The notes beneath the pieces are model-generated. The model was given only the letters and a program-made list of their open reading frames with translations. It made no database searches and had not been told where the DNA came from. From Tsukamurella conjunctivitidis (GTDB lineage: Bacteria > Actinomycetota > Actinomycetes > Mycobacteriales > Mycobacteriaceae), in the NCBI RefSeq assembly GCF_007858475.1, contig NZ_VIGX01000001.1:124001-188000 (forward strand): 64,000 nucleotides of DNA, given 5' to 3'. Made by a program: the position numbers and the translations under genes. Below, piece after piece: positions 1 through 8,607 of the stretch (positions are counted from its first letter, which is position 1; each line of letters begins with the position of its first letter).

Positions 1-85
1 CCGCTCCGCCGGGCGGGCCCACGGTCCGCTCGTCGGATCGCGCGAGCGTCCGCTCGGCCGGCCGAAGTGCGGGAGGGAGGACGGG

Positions 86-406
86 GTGGCCACGGTGCTG
101 GCCGCCCTGATGGTCACCGCGATCGTCGCGGTGGCGGTCATGGTCGTCGACGTCGGCGCCGCCGTCTCCGCACGCCACCGCGCCCAGTCCGCGGCGGACC
201 TCGCGGCGCTCGCCGGTGCCGCGAGCGCCATCGACACGGAGGAGGCGTGCGCGGCGGCGGACCGCCTGGCCCGGGCCAACGCGGGATCGCTCCGGGCCTG
301 CGGCGTGGACGGATTCGAGGTGACGGTGCGTGTGAGCGTCCCGGTCTCGCTGTCGGTCTTCGGGTCCGACGAGGCCGTCGCCGTCGCCCGAGCCGGCCCG
401 GAGTGA
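86..406 (+). CDS. TadE/TadG-like secretion-neighbourhood protein (Rv3654c-type)
   Basis: A 106-residue protein with one N-terminal hydrophobic segment (about residues 3-25) followed by the motif ARHRAQSAADLAALAGA. That motif is typical of the Rv3654c-like proteins encoded in actinobacterial tad-like pilus/secretion clusters. Family members are small membrane-anchored pseudopilin-like proteins, and the role here is inferred from that. The remaining 80 residues would lie outside the membrane. GTG at 86 is the first start codon visible, but the frame stays open to the left window edge and the usual family N-terminus has extra residues before ATVLA, so the real start may lie off the window. The gene ends 6 bases before the stop of the convergent ABC transporter gene. 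Confidence 0.72.
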   Translation: MATVLAALMVTAIVAVAVMVVDVGAAVSARHRAQSAADLAALAGAASAIDTEEACAAADRLARANAGSLRACGVDGFEVTVRVSVPVSLSVFGSDEAVAVARAGPE

Positions 407-412
407 GCGATC

Positions 413-3400
413 TCAGCCGGCGAGGGAGCCCCAGTCGCGCGCCAACTCCGCCCACGGCCCGACCGCGACGATCCGCCCGTCGACGAGCACCGCCACGCGA
501 TCGGCCCGGGCCAGTGCCGCCCGCTTCGACGTCGCCCCGATCACGGTGGCGCGCCGACCGCGCAGCGCCTCCCACAACTCGATCTCCGTGGTGGCGTCGA
601 GGGCGCTCGAGACGTCGTCGGCGAGCAGCAGTTCGGCGTCGGTCGCCAGCGCGCGGGCGAGGGCGAGCCGCTGCACCTGCCCGCCGGAGAGCCGGACTCC
701 GCGGTGTCCGACGACCGCGTCGCGTCCGCCGGCTGCGGCGACGTCCGATCCGAGCCGGGCGTCGGCGACGGGTCCGTCGAAGGCCCGCTGGTGCCCCAGC
801 CGGACGTTGTCGGCGAAGGTCCCGGACAGCACTCGGGGCACCTGGGCGATGTACGCCACCTGTCCCGGGCGGAGGAAGACCTCGGGATCGGTCACGAGCC
901 GGCCGTTCCACAGGATCTCGCCCCGGTGGGAGACGAGGCCGGCGAGCGCCGCCAGCAGGCTCGACTTCCCGGAGCCGACCTGGCCCACCAACAGGACCAG
1001 TTCGCCCGCCGACACGCGCAGGTCGACGTGCTCGACACCGACCGTGCCGTCGTCGTGGACCGCGGAGAGGTCTCGCAATGCCAACTCGGACAACGGAACC
1101 CGGGGCGGATCCGCCGGCCGCGGTGCGGTGCCGGCGACCAGGTCGACGCCGGGCGCCATGGTCATGAGGTCCACCCCGCCGGCGAAACGGCTGGTCTCCG
1201 CCTGCCACGCCCGAGTGCCCGGAGCCTCGGTGACCACGCTGCCGGCGACCCGGCCGAACCATCCGAACCCACTGACCGCGTTCGCGACGAGCAGCGCCGT
1301 CGACAGCTCCCACAGCCCGCCCGAGTACGCCGCCCAGGCGGCGACCACACCGCCGCTGACCATCACCACGGGGACGCCCTCCAGGACCGCCTGCACCCGG
1401 TGCTCGGTCACCGCTGCGTCGACGCGCCCCGCGTCGACGCGGCGCAGGTGGGCGAGCACGGACGGGGTCGTCGCCGCGAGCTTGACGGTCCGCACCGACT
1501 CCAGGGCCGAGACCAGCGCCCGCCCGAACCGGGCCCGCGCGCTCGACGCGGCGGCGGCGGACCGTCCGGCGATCGGGCGACCGACGCTCGATGCCACCGC
1601 CGACGCGACCAGGACGACGAGGAGCACGGCACCCGCGAGCCACGTCCCGCCGAGCACGGCCGTCGCGGCGGCGATCAGGACGCCGTTGCCGAAATCCACC
1701 CAGCGGTCCGCGTATCGGGCGAACCGGTCGGCGTCCATCGCTCGGGCGACGACCTCGCCCGCCGGGGTCCGCACGAGCCGGCGCGGGTGCGTCTGGCCCT
1801 GGAGCACGGCCATCCGCACCCGCAGCATCACCTCGATCCACCACCGCGGATAACGGCGGAAGGCCTCCGCTATCGCGACGGGGGCGACCAGCAGCGAGAT
1901 CACCACCCCGAGGAGGAGCCACCCCGGGCGCTCGCCCGCACCGACGGCCTGGACCGTCTCGCCCCACAGCAGGCCGGTGATCGCCCCCTGAGCTCCGGTC
2001 AGGGCCGCGAGTAGGAAGAGGATCGCGCCGAGCACGCCCCAGGCCGGAGCCACCAGCAGCGCGTGCACGATCCCGCGGGTCAGCGACGGGCCGTCGCCGA
2101 TCTCCCGGAGCGCCGGCGGTGGGCCGGTCCGGCGCCGACCGCCGACCGCGGTGACCGCCGAGCCCGGTGGTGTCGCTGTCGGCGTCGAGGCCGGGACGTG
2201 GTCGGATCCGGATGCCGGCACCGGCGGGGCCACGGCACCGTCGGGCACCGCGCCGTCGGTCCGGCTGGCGGCGAGGAGGGTGGCGAACGGTCCGGGCGCC
2301 GCGATCAGGTCATCGCGCGGTCCCTGCTGCACGATCCGCCCGCCGTCGAGCACCGCTACCAGCCCCGCCCGTTCGATGGTCGTGAGTCGGTGCGCGATCA
2401 GGATCCCGGTGCGGCCCGCCAACAGGCGGTCCGACGCGGCGATCACCAGCCGCTCGGTGAGTGGGTCCATCCGTGCGGTGGCCTCGTCGAGCACCACCAC
2501 GTCGACCTCACGGACCATGAGGCGGCAGAAGGCGACCAACTGCTCCTCTCCGGCCGACAGGGTGGTGCCACCCGGGCCGAGCCGGCTGTCCAGTGCGGCG
2601 GGCAGGCCGTCGACCCAGCCGCGCAGCCCCAGCCGGTCGATCGCGGCATCGATCCGCTCGCGGGTGACCGCCGGGTCGAACAGGGCGATGTTGTCCGCCA
2701 GGGAGCCGATCAGGATCTCGGTGCGTTGCGTGACCACACCGACCCGCGACCGCACACGCTGCAGATCGATCGTCGTGATGTCCCGCCCGCCGACGAAGAC
2801 GGTGCCGGGCGGGGGATCGACGGCGCGCGAGAGCAGCGATGCCAGCGTCGATTTGCCGGATCCGGTGCGTCCGACGAGAGCGACCGTGTGCCCGGCCGGG
2901 ATCGTGAGGTCGATCCCGCGGAGTGCGAACGCTCCCTCCGCGTAGGCGAAGTCGAGACCGCGGATGTCGATCTCGACCCCCGATGCCGAGCCCGAAGCGG
3001 AGGGGAACTCGTCGCCGCCCTCGGGCTCCGGGGGAGCGGCGAGCATGGTCCGGATCCGGATGATGGCACCCATCCCGGCCTGCAGATCGGGGAGCTGCTC
3101 CGCGAGCTGGGCGACCTGCCCGACGAACATCGAGGTCACCAGGAACAGGGTGACCAGGCGGGCGACCGACATCGAACCGTCGACCGTGAGGGCGACCCCG
3201 GCGACCGCGATCGCGGCCAGTAGCGCGTGCAGCAGCACGCCGGCCCGCCGGGCCAGCCGCGATTCCACGCGGATGACGGCGTGGAACCGCGCGTGGATGA
3301 CGGCGGACAGGCGCGCCAGCCGCGCGGTCACGTGCGACTGCCCGAGGCTGGTCCGCAGGTCGTCGCGGCCCGCGATGCCCTCCTCCAGGGCGGCGGCCTG

Positions 3401-4006
3401 GTCCGTCCACGCGATCTCCTCGATCACCTTGCGGCGGGCGATCTCCCCGAGCAGCCGGCGGATCGCGAACCAGGTGACCAGCGCCAGCGCCGGGAACAGG
3501 AAGGCCGCCGGCCACCACGAGGCGGCCGCGACGATCCACATCGGCAGGCTCGACGCGACGGTGCGGAACAGGCTCCACAGTTGCCAGCGGGACAGATTGC
3601 CGATCTCGTGGGTGTCGTCGTCCACGCGGTCCAGGATCTCGCCGACGGCCTGTTCGGTCAGCGCGCCGAGCGGCTGACGCATCGCCGCCTGCAGCACGTC
3701 GTCCCGGAGGCGGCCCTCGGCGCGGTCCACTTCCGCGACCCATGCGAGCTTGCCCGCCGACTCGATCACCGCCGAGCCGAGCAGGCAGAGCGCGAGAACC
3801 CCGATCAGCCCGCCCGCCGGATCCTCCGCCACTCGCCCGGCGAACACGGTTCCCGCAGTGGCTCCGATCGAGGCCACACAGACGGCCGCGATCGCTCCGA
3901 GGGCCACGGGGCTGCGGAGCCGCCGCCAGGTCACCTGGCGTTCGGGGCCGATCGGAGGACTCGGCGGCGCCGAGGGCGGCGCATCGGAAAGGGTCGAACT
4001 GGACAT
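413..4006 (-). CDS. Fused heterodimer-like ABC exporter (TMD-NBD-TMD-NBD), Rv0194-like
   Basis: A 1197-residue ABC exporter carrying both half-transporters on one chain, the architecture and length of the M. tuberculosis multidrug efflux protein Rv0194. First membrane domain about residues 34-310, first ATPase 345-580, Pro/Ala/Thr linker 585-630, second membrane domain 645-925, second ATPase 970-1190. NBD1 has Walker A GRTGSGKST (379-387), Walker B VVVLDEA with Glu508, and H-loop His539, but a deviant signature LSAGEEQ (483-489). NBD2 has Walker A GQVGSGKSS (1008-1016) and a canonical LSGGQ (1106-1110). However, its catalytic Glu is Asp (LLLADD, Asp1131) and its H-loop reads ATSKR with no His. 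One ATP site should therefore be catalytic and the other degenerate. The substrate is unknown. ATG at 4006 has only a weak ribosome binding site. Confidence 0.9.
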   Translation of the reverse strand: MSSSTLSDAPPSAPPSPPIGPERQVTWRRLRSPVALGAIAAVCVASIGATAGTVFAGRVAEDPAGGLIGVLALCLLGSAVIESAGKLAWVAEVDRAEGRLRDDVLQAAMRQPLGALTEQAVGEILDRVDDDTHEIGNLSRWQLWSLFRTVASSLPMWIVAAASWWPAAFLFPALALVTWFAIRRLLGEIARRKVIEEIAWTDQAAALEEGIAGRDDLRTSLGQSHVTARLARLSAVIHARFHAVIRVESRLARRAGVLLHALLAAIAVAGVALTVDGSMSVARLVTLFLVTSMFVGQVAQLAEQLPDLQAGMGAIIRIRTMLAAPPEPEGGDEFPSASGSASGVEIDIRGLDFAYAEGAFALRGIDLTIPAGHTVALVGRTGSGKSTLASLLSRAVDPPPGTVFVGGRDITTIDLQRVRSRVGVVTQRTEILIGSLADNIALFDPAVTRERIDAAIDRLGLRGWVDGLPAALDSRLGPGGTTLSAGEEQLVAFCRLMVREVDVVVLDEATARMDPLTERLVIAASDRLLAGRTGILIAHRLTTIERAGLVAVLDGGRIVQQGPRDDLIAAPGPFATLLAASRTDGAVPDGAVAPPVPASGSDHVPASTPTATPPGSAVTAVGGRRRTGPPPALREIGDGPSLTRGIVHALLVAPAWGVLGAILFLLAALTGAQGAITGLLWGETVQAVGAGERPGWLLLGVVISLLVAPVAIAEAFRRYPRWWIEVMLRVRMAVLQGQTHPRRLVRTPAGEVVARAMDADRFARYADRWVDFGNGVLIAAATAVLGGTWLAGAVLLVVLVASAVASSVGRPIAGRSAAAASSARARFGRALVSALESVRTVKLAATTPSVLAHLRRVDAGRVDAAVTEHRVQAVLEGVPVVMVSGGVVAAWAAYSGGLWELSTALLVANAVSGFGWFGRVAGSVVTEAPGTRAWQAETSRFAGGVDLMTMAPGVDLVAGTAPRPADPPRVPLSELALRDLSAVHDDGTVGVEHVDLRVSAGELVLLVGQVGSGKSSLLAALAGLVSHRGEILWNGRLVTDPEVFLRPGQVAYIAQVPRVLSGTFADNVRLGHQRAFDGPVADARLGSDVAAAGGRDAVVGHRGVRLSGGQVQRLALARALATDAELLLADDVSSALDATTEIELWEALRGRRATVIGATSKRAALARADRVAVLVDGRIVAVGPWAELARDWGSLAG

Positions 4007-4112
4007 CGTTGGTCCACGGTAGAGCGCGCCCGTGACCGCTGTCGCCTCGTTTTCCGGCCGGTCGGCTCCGTCGTGGCCTCGCCGTCGTTCGCGGGCAGAC
4101 GAAGGCGTTCGC

Positions 4113-4591
4113 TCAGCCCTCGATCAGGGCGTCGGGGTAGTGGTGTGCGGAGATCCGGTAGCGGGGCAGGTGGTTCGCGAGCGCGTGCAGCGTGGCGGCG
4201 AGAGCCTCGCGTTCGCGGCCCATGTCCGCAAGCATCAGGGCGCGGAAGACGACCACGGCGTCATCGTATCCGTCCTCGCAGTCGGTGTCGAGGGCCGCGA
4301 GCAGGCGGAGCCCCTCGTCCGGCGCGCCGAGATTGCGCAGCGAGCTCGCGAGCTGGATCGTCGCCCGGCGCGCACGGTGGTCGTCGAGCCCGGCGTCCAG
4401 CGCCGCTCGGTAGCCCGGCACGGCGAGGTCGGGGCGGTCGAGCGCGTCGTGCGCTCCGGCCGTTTCGAATCGGCGGACTCCGTCGGGGACCCGGGGGCCG
4501 CGACGGCGCGTTCCATCCGGGCGAGGAAGGCAGCCGGGGCGTCGGTGCCCAGGTGCTCCCAGACCGCGTCGATGTCGTCGTTCCAAGCCAT
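4113..4591 (-). pseudogene. TPR-family protein gene, apparently frameshifted
   Basis: Two adjoining reading frames together make one actinobacterial tetratricopeptide protein. The N-terminal part starts at ATG 4591 (MAWNDDIDAVWEHLG...FLARMERAVAAPG) behind a good AGGAGG ribosome binding site. The C-terminal part, in another minus-strand frame, carries the TPR-like helices (FETAGAHDALDRPDLAVPGY..., QLASSLRNLG..., LPRYRISAHHYPDALIEG) and stops at 4113. The switch must fall between about 4500 and 4469, where the first frame gives GSPTESADSK and the second RFETAGAHDAL. A single-base indel would rejoin them into a protein of about 158 residues. This is either a recent frameshift mutation or a sequencing error. 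It lies between the ABC transporter gene and a divergent TfoX-like gene. Confidence 0.7.
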
Positions 4592-4673
4592 CGTTCCTCC
4601 TCTCTCGCCCACCGTAATTCCGAATCAAGTCCGACATGCTGCGGCGGGGCGGTGATGAGCGCAGACTGGTCCC

Positions 4674-5003
4674 ATGGCGTACGACGAGGGGCTGGCGGAC
4701 CGGATCCGCGATGCGATCGACGGCGAGGCGGGCGTGGTGGAGAAGCGCATGTTCGGCGGGCTGGCGTTCCTCGTCGACGGGCACATGGCGATCGCCGCCA
4801 ACAGCAAGGGCGAGGCGATGGTGCACCTCGCTCCGGAGGCGGCGGAGGGGTTGCTCGGCCCGCACGTGACGCGGACGGTCATGCGGGGCCGGGAGATGCG
4901 CGGCTGGCTCGATCTCGACGGGGAGGCGACGGCGTCGGACACCGAACTAGCGCAGTGGGTGCGGCGCACCGTCGACTACGCGCGGTCGCTGCCGCGCAGG
5001 TGA
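4674..5003 (+). CDS. TfoX N-terminal domain protein
   Basis: A 109-residue protein matching the TfoX N-terminal domain along its whole length: an N-terminal helix (MAYDEGLADRIRDAI), then EKRMFGGLAFLVDGHMA, the family hallmark. Small single-domain members are common in actinobacteria and their function is unknown. The name derives from a competence regulator, but no DNA-binding role has been shown for this short type. The gene is divergent from the frameshifted TPR gene and ends one base before the stop of the convergent helicase gene. No strong Shine-Dalgarno sequence precedes ATG 4674. The identification is by motif only; no partner is evident. Confidence 0.8.
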   Translation: MAYDEGLADRIRDAIDGEAGVVEKRMFGGLAFLVDGHMAIAANSKGEAMVHLAPEAAEGLLGPHVTRTVMRGREMRGWLDLDGEATASDTELAQWVRRTVDYARSLPRR

Positions 5004-5004
5004 C

Positions 5005-7320
5005 TCAGCCCGCGGCCACCGCGGCGAGCACCAGGTCGAGCACGATCACCGCGCCCGCCTTGTCGAGCGGGTCGTTCCCGTTGCCGCACTTGGGCGACTG
5101 CACGCACGACGGGCAGCCCGACGGGCACTCGCACGCCGCGACGGCGTCGCGGGTCGCCACCAGCCACGTGGCGATCGACTCGTAGCCGCGCTCGGCGAAG
5201 CCCGCGCCGCCCGGATAGCCGTCGTAGACGAAGACCGAAGGCAGCCCGGTGTCGTCGTGCAGCGCCGTCGACAGGCCACCGATGTCCCAGCGGTCGCACG
5301 AGGCCACCAGCGGGAGCAGCCCGATCGCGGCGTGCTCGGCCGCGTGCAGCGCGCCCGGCCAGCGTTCCGGGACGAGCCCCGCCGATTCGAGCACCTCCGG
5401 CGTCATCGTGAGCAGCGCCGCGCGGGTCGCCAGGGTGGTCTCCGGCAGGTCCAGCTCCACGGCGTCCATCACCTCGCCGCTGCGGAGGGTGCGCAGGTAG
5501 CCGACCACGCGGCTGGTCACCTCCACGGACACGAACCGCGCCGTGACGTCGCCCAGGACCTCCGTCGAATGCACTGCCGTGACGTGCACGTCGAGGTCCT
5601 CGCGTGCCGAGGTGGTCCACTCCGGCTCCTCCGCGTGCACGAGCGCGAGGCCGTCGTCGAGGTCCAGCTCGTCGACCACGTAGGACTCGCCCTGGTGCAC
5701 GTGCACCGCGCCCTCGTGCACCGTGGACAGCGCGCGGGTGAAGTCGACGGTGCCGAGCAGTCGCCCGGACGACTCCTCCACGATGAGGATCTCGCTGCCC
5801 GCTCCGCCCCGGATGTTCACGCCCGCATGGGGATCGATCCCGGCGGCCAGGAAGTAGCCCGCGGGCCGCTCGCGCAGGAGGCCGTCGGCCACCAGCCGGC
5901 CCACGACGTCGACGGCGCCGAGATCGCCGACTTCGGCCCGGGTCAGGGGGATCTCGCTCGCGGCGCAGAGCAACTGCGGCCCCAGCACGTACGGATTCCA
6001 CGGATCGGTGATCGTCGCCTCCACGGGCCGTCCGAGCAGCGATTCCGGGTGGTGCACCAGGTACGTGTCCAGCGGATCGTCGCGGGCGATGAGCAGGATC
6101 AGCGAGCCCTGCCCGCGGCGCCCGCTGCGCCCCGCCTGCTGCCAGAACGAGGCGACGGTGCCGGGGAACCCGGCCATGAGCACGGCGTCCAGGCCGGCGA
6201 TGTCCACACCCAGCTCGAGCGCGTTGGTCGTGGCGACGCCCAGGAGCGCACCGTCGTTCAGCCCGCGCTCGAGGGCGCGCCGGTCGTCCGCGAGGTATCC
6301 GGCCCTGTACGCCGCGATCCGCTCGGCGAGTTCGGGGGTGGCCTCGGCGAGCATCCGCCGGGCGGAGAGCGCGACGGTCTCGGCGGACCGTCGGGACCGG
6401 ACGAAGGCGAGCGTGCGCGCCCCCTCGACCACGAGATCGGCGAGCATCCGCGACGCCTCCGTGGTGGCGGCGCGGCGCACGGGCGCGCCGTTCTCACCTT
6501 CCAGGTCGGGCAGCAGCGGCGGTTCCCACAGGGCGACGGTCCGCGGCCCGTGCGGGGACGAATCCTCGGTCACGGCAACGCACTCGGCACCGATCAGCCG
6601 CGACGCGGCGCCGGCCGGATCCGAGGTCGTCGCCGAGGCGCAGATGACCGTGGGCGATGCGCCGTACTTCGCGGCGACGCGGAGCAGCCGGCGCAGGACG
6701 AGGGCGGTGTGCGAGCCGAAGACGCCGCGGTAGTGATGGCACTCGTCGACCACGACGTATCGCAGGCCCCGCAGGAACCGTCCCCACTTCGCTTGCCGCG
6801 GAAGCAGTCCCACGTGCAGCATGTCCGGGTTGGTGAACACCCAGCGGCTGTCCGACCGCGCCCAGCGGCGCATCTCCTGCGACGTGTCGCCGTCGTACAT
6901 CGCGGGGGAGGCGTCGGCAAGGCCGTACTCGGTGGTCAGCCGCACCGCCGCCCGGTGCTGATCGGTGCCGAGCGCCTTGGTCGGCGACAGGTACAGGACC
7001 GTGGCCCGCGGGTCGTCCGCGAGCGCCGCGAGCACCGGCAGTTGATAGGCGAGGGACTTGCCCGACGCGGTTCCCGTCGAGATCACCACGTGGCGCCCCG
7101 CGTGCGCGTGCTCCGCCGCCTCCGCCTGATGGCGCCAGGGCTCCCGCACCCCCTCGTCGACGAGCCCGGCGCGCACCCGGGACGGAACCCACTCCGGCCA
7201 CGGGGCGAATTCGGCTCGGCGTGACGGGATGTCCGCCACATGGGTGAGGCTCTCGGTGCCGGGCCCGGCACCGGCCATGACCCGGGCCAGTAGCTCCCTG
7301 CCGAAGGTGTTGTGCTCCAC
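5005..7320 (-). CDS. DEAD/DEAH-type helicase with C-terminal DUF1998 zinc domain (Rv3649/MrfA-like)
   Basis: A 771-residue superfamily 2 helicase. Walker A TGTASGKS at 82-89, motif II DECH at 192-195, and motif VI QQAGRSGRRGQGS near residue 400 define the two RecA folds. The C-terminal third is the DUF1998/MrfA domain, ending in a Cys cluster (Cys730, 732, 736, 739, 745 in ACECPSGCPSCVQSPKC) expected to bind zinc. The family includes B. subtilis MrfA (YprA), a DNA helicase of a nucleotide-excision-independent mitomycin repair pathway, and M. tuberculosis Rv3649. A DNA-repair role is inferred from those relatives. The start is GTG 7320. Position next to the cold-shock gene matches the mycobacterial order Rv3649-Rv3648c. 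The gene is transcribed away from cspA, so the region 7321-7688 is a divergent promoter region. Confidence 0.9.
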   Translation of the reverse strand: MEHNTFGRELLARVMAGAGPGTESLTHVADIPSRRAEFAPWPEWVPSRVRAGLVDEGVREPWRHQAEAAEHAHAGRHVVISTGTASGKSLAYQLPVLAALADDPRATVLYLSPTKALGTDQHRAAVRLTTEYGLADASPAMYDGDTSQEMRRWARSDSRWVFTNPDMLHVGLLPRQAKWGRFLRGLRYVVVDECHHYRGVFGSHTALVLRRLLRVAAKYGASPTVICASATTSDPAGAASRLIGAECVAVTEDSSPHGPRTVALWEPPLLPDLEGENGAPVRRAATTEASRMLADLVVEGARTLAFVRSRRSAETVALSARRMLAEATPELAERIAAYRAGYLADDRRALERGLNDGALLGVATTNALELGVDIAGLDAVLMAGFPGTVASFWQQAGRSGRRGQGSLILLIARDDPLDTYLVHHPESLLGRPVEATITDPWNPYVLGPQLLCAASEIPLTRAEVGDLGAVDVVGRLVADGLLRERPAGYFLAAGIDPHAGVNIRGGAGSEILIVEESSGRLLGTVDFTRALSTVHEGAVHVHQGESYVVDELDLDDGLALVHAEEPEWTTSAREDLDVHVTAVHSTEVLGDVTARFVSVEVTSRVVGYLRTLRSGEVMDAVELDLPETTLATRAALLTMTPEVLESAGLVPERWPGALHAAEHAAIGLLPLVASCDRWDIGGLSTALHDDTGLPSVFVYDGYPGGAGFAERGYESIATWLVATRDAVAACECPSGCPSCVQSPKCGNGNDPLDKAGAVIVLDLVLAAVAAG

Positions 7321-7688
7321 CGTGATAGCCCCCGCATCGACCCGCCGTCCGCACGGCCGGGCGGGCCGTGGACGTGCCGATCGTCCAGTCTAGCGGCGGC
7401 CGTAACGGACCGTCGTCCGGTGGGACGGCGGGTTAACGGAAGGCGAAATCGCTCCGCCCGCTGTTGCTCGCTGGGAAATCGTGATTGACTGTATGCGGTC
7501 GCAGCTCCCGCCGGGGGTCCGTCAGGGGCCATCGGGGGATCGATGTTGCGGGCGTGGTACTGAAGGTTTTTGTGTGCGGTCTCCGCAAACGGCTCCAGAA
7601 AGTATGGCGGCCGGAACCGGCCAGGAGTCGCGCCCCACTCGGGGAACGGTTCCTACACCGGTAGAAAGACAAGTTAGGAAACATCTCA
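7321..7688. other. Divergent intergenic region, helicase gene / cspA
   Basis: No credible gene in these 368 bases. The region separates the divergently read helicase and cold-shock genes and becomes AT-richer from about 7555 (GAAGGTTTTTGTGTGCGG and downstream). This suggests a long 5' untranslated leader for cspA, as is usual for cold-shock genes. A TTGCTC element around 7464 with TGTATG about 20 bases downstream is a possible but weak promoter. The cspA ribosome binding site is probably TTAGGA at 7674-7679. I see no clear strong hairpin in the leader by eye, so any thermosensor function is speculation. Confidence 0.5.
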
Positions 7689-7892
7689 ATGGCACAGGGA
7701 ACTGTGAAGTGGTTCAACGCGGAGAAGGGCTTCGGCTTCATCGCACCGGCCGACGGCTCGGATGACGTGTTCGTCCACTACTCGGAGATCCAGGGCAACG
7801 GCTTCCGTACCCTCGAGGAGAACCAGCTCGTGGAGTTCGAGGTCGGCCAGGGCACCAAGGGCCCGCAGGCCACCGGCGTCCGCGCTCTCTAA
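7689..7892 (+). CDS. cspA: Cold-shock protein CspA family
   Basis: A 67-residue single cold-shock domain. It contains the two RNA-binding motifs KGFGFI (RNP1, residues 16-21) and VFVHYS (RNP2, residues 29-34), begins with the typical [14 protein letters not shown] strand, and ends [12 protein letters not shown]. Such proteins bind single-stranded nucleic acid and melt RNA secondary structure in the cytoplasm. It corresponds in length and position to M. tuberculosis Rv3648c, between the DUF1998 helicase and an Rv3647c-like gene. ATG 7689 is certain. The gene is probably monocistronic, given the long leader upstream and the hairpin terminator just downstream at 7922-7960. Confidence 0.96.
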   Translation: MAQGTVKWFNAEKGFGFIAPADGSDDVFVHYSEIQGNGFRTLEENQLVEFEVGQGTKGPQATGVRAL

Positions 7893-7924
7893 GAAACCCC
7901 GCACCACGCGATAAGAGTTTCTCG

Positions 7925-7959
7925 CAGCACCCCTCCGCCTTCCCGGTGGAGGGGTGCTG
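7925..7959 (+). terminator. Hairpin terminator after cspA
   Basis: Perfect inverted repeat: CAGCACCCCTCC (7925-7936) pairs with GGAGGGGTGCTG (7948-7959), and three further inner pairs (one G-U) leave a 5-base loop TTCCC. It is followed by TGCATTTCCC, a short weak T run. It lies 33 bases after the cspA stop. The strength of the stem makes termination of cspA likely. Confidence 0.8.
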
Positions 7960-8027
7960 TGCATTTCCCGGGGGCGTTCGACGTGTCGGCGGTACCCCGT
8001 CGCACCACGGCCCACTAGGCTCATATC

Positions 8028-8606
8028 GTGTCCCAACTGTCACTCTTCTCCGCGGAGCAGACCGAGCCGTCGCCCCGCGACCTGGCCGGCCTGCTCGCAT
8101 CGACGGGGCAGATCGTGCAGTTGGGTGGCAGCGCACGCGTCTCCGTCGTCGTCGCCGACCAGTGGCGGGCCGACGCGATCGCCGTGATGATCGAGGAGGC
8201 CGGGCTGCGCGCGCAGTTCGACGTCTCCGAGGAGGGTAATCCGCTGGTCCGGACCCTCGCGGCGCCGGAACTGCAGCCGATGGCCGTCGCCTGGACCCGC
8301 GGCGCGGTGAAGACGGCACCGTCGACCTGGGTGCCCGGCCCGCGGGCCCTGCGCGCCTGGGCGCTGGCCGGCGGCGATGTCGACGGCGTGCACTACCTCC
8401 TCGCGCTCGACCCGCACGCGCCCGAGAGCGCCCCCGTCCTCGCGACCGCGTTGATGCGCGCCGGCGTCGCGCCCACCCTGGTGGGCACCCGCGGGACGAA
8501 GCCCGCGCTGCGCGTGTCCGGACACCGTCGGCTCCTGCGGCTGCGCGAGAGCATCGGCGACCCGCCCGCGCACCCCGAGGCCGCGGCGCACTGGCCCCAG
8601 CCGTAG
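8028..8606 (+). CDS. Conserved hypothetical protein, Rv3647c-type
   Basis: A 192-residue soluble protein of unknown function, starting at GTG 8028 (MSQLSLFSAEQTEPSPRDLAGLLASTGQIV). Its position between cspA and the topA/adenylate cyclase block, and its N-terminus, match the actinobacterial Rv3647c family. It is rich in Ala, Leu and Arg with a conserved-looking centre (WTRGAVKTAPSTWVPGPRALRAWALAGG) and a basic C-terminal patch (VSGHRRLLRLRESIG) that could contact nucleic acid, but no known domain is visible. No signal peptide or membrane segment. It ends one base before the stop of the convergent membrane protein gene. The family assignment rests on synteny and remembered sequence character. 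Confidence 0.75.
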   Translation: MSQLSLFSAEQTEPSPRDLAGLLASTGQIVQLGGSARVSVVVADQWRADAIAVMIEEAGLRAQFDVSEEGNPLVRTLAAPELQPMAVAWTRGAVKTAPSTWVPGPRALRAWALAGGDVDGVHYLLALDPHAPESAPVLATALMRAGVAPTLVGTRGTKPALRVSGHRRLLRLRESIGDPPAHPEAAAHWPQP

Positions 8607-8607
8607 A

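Noticed and set aside
5257-7224. 655-codon frame opposite the helicase gene
   Set aside because: His/Gln/Arg-rich composition typical of a codon-bias shadow; no ribosome binding site and no domain.
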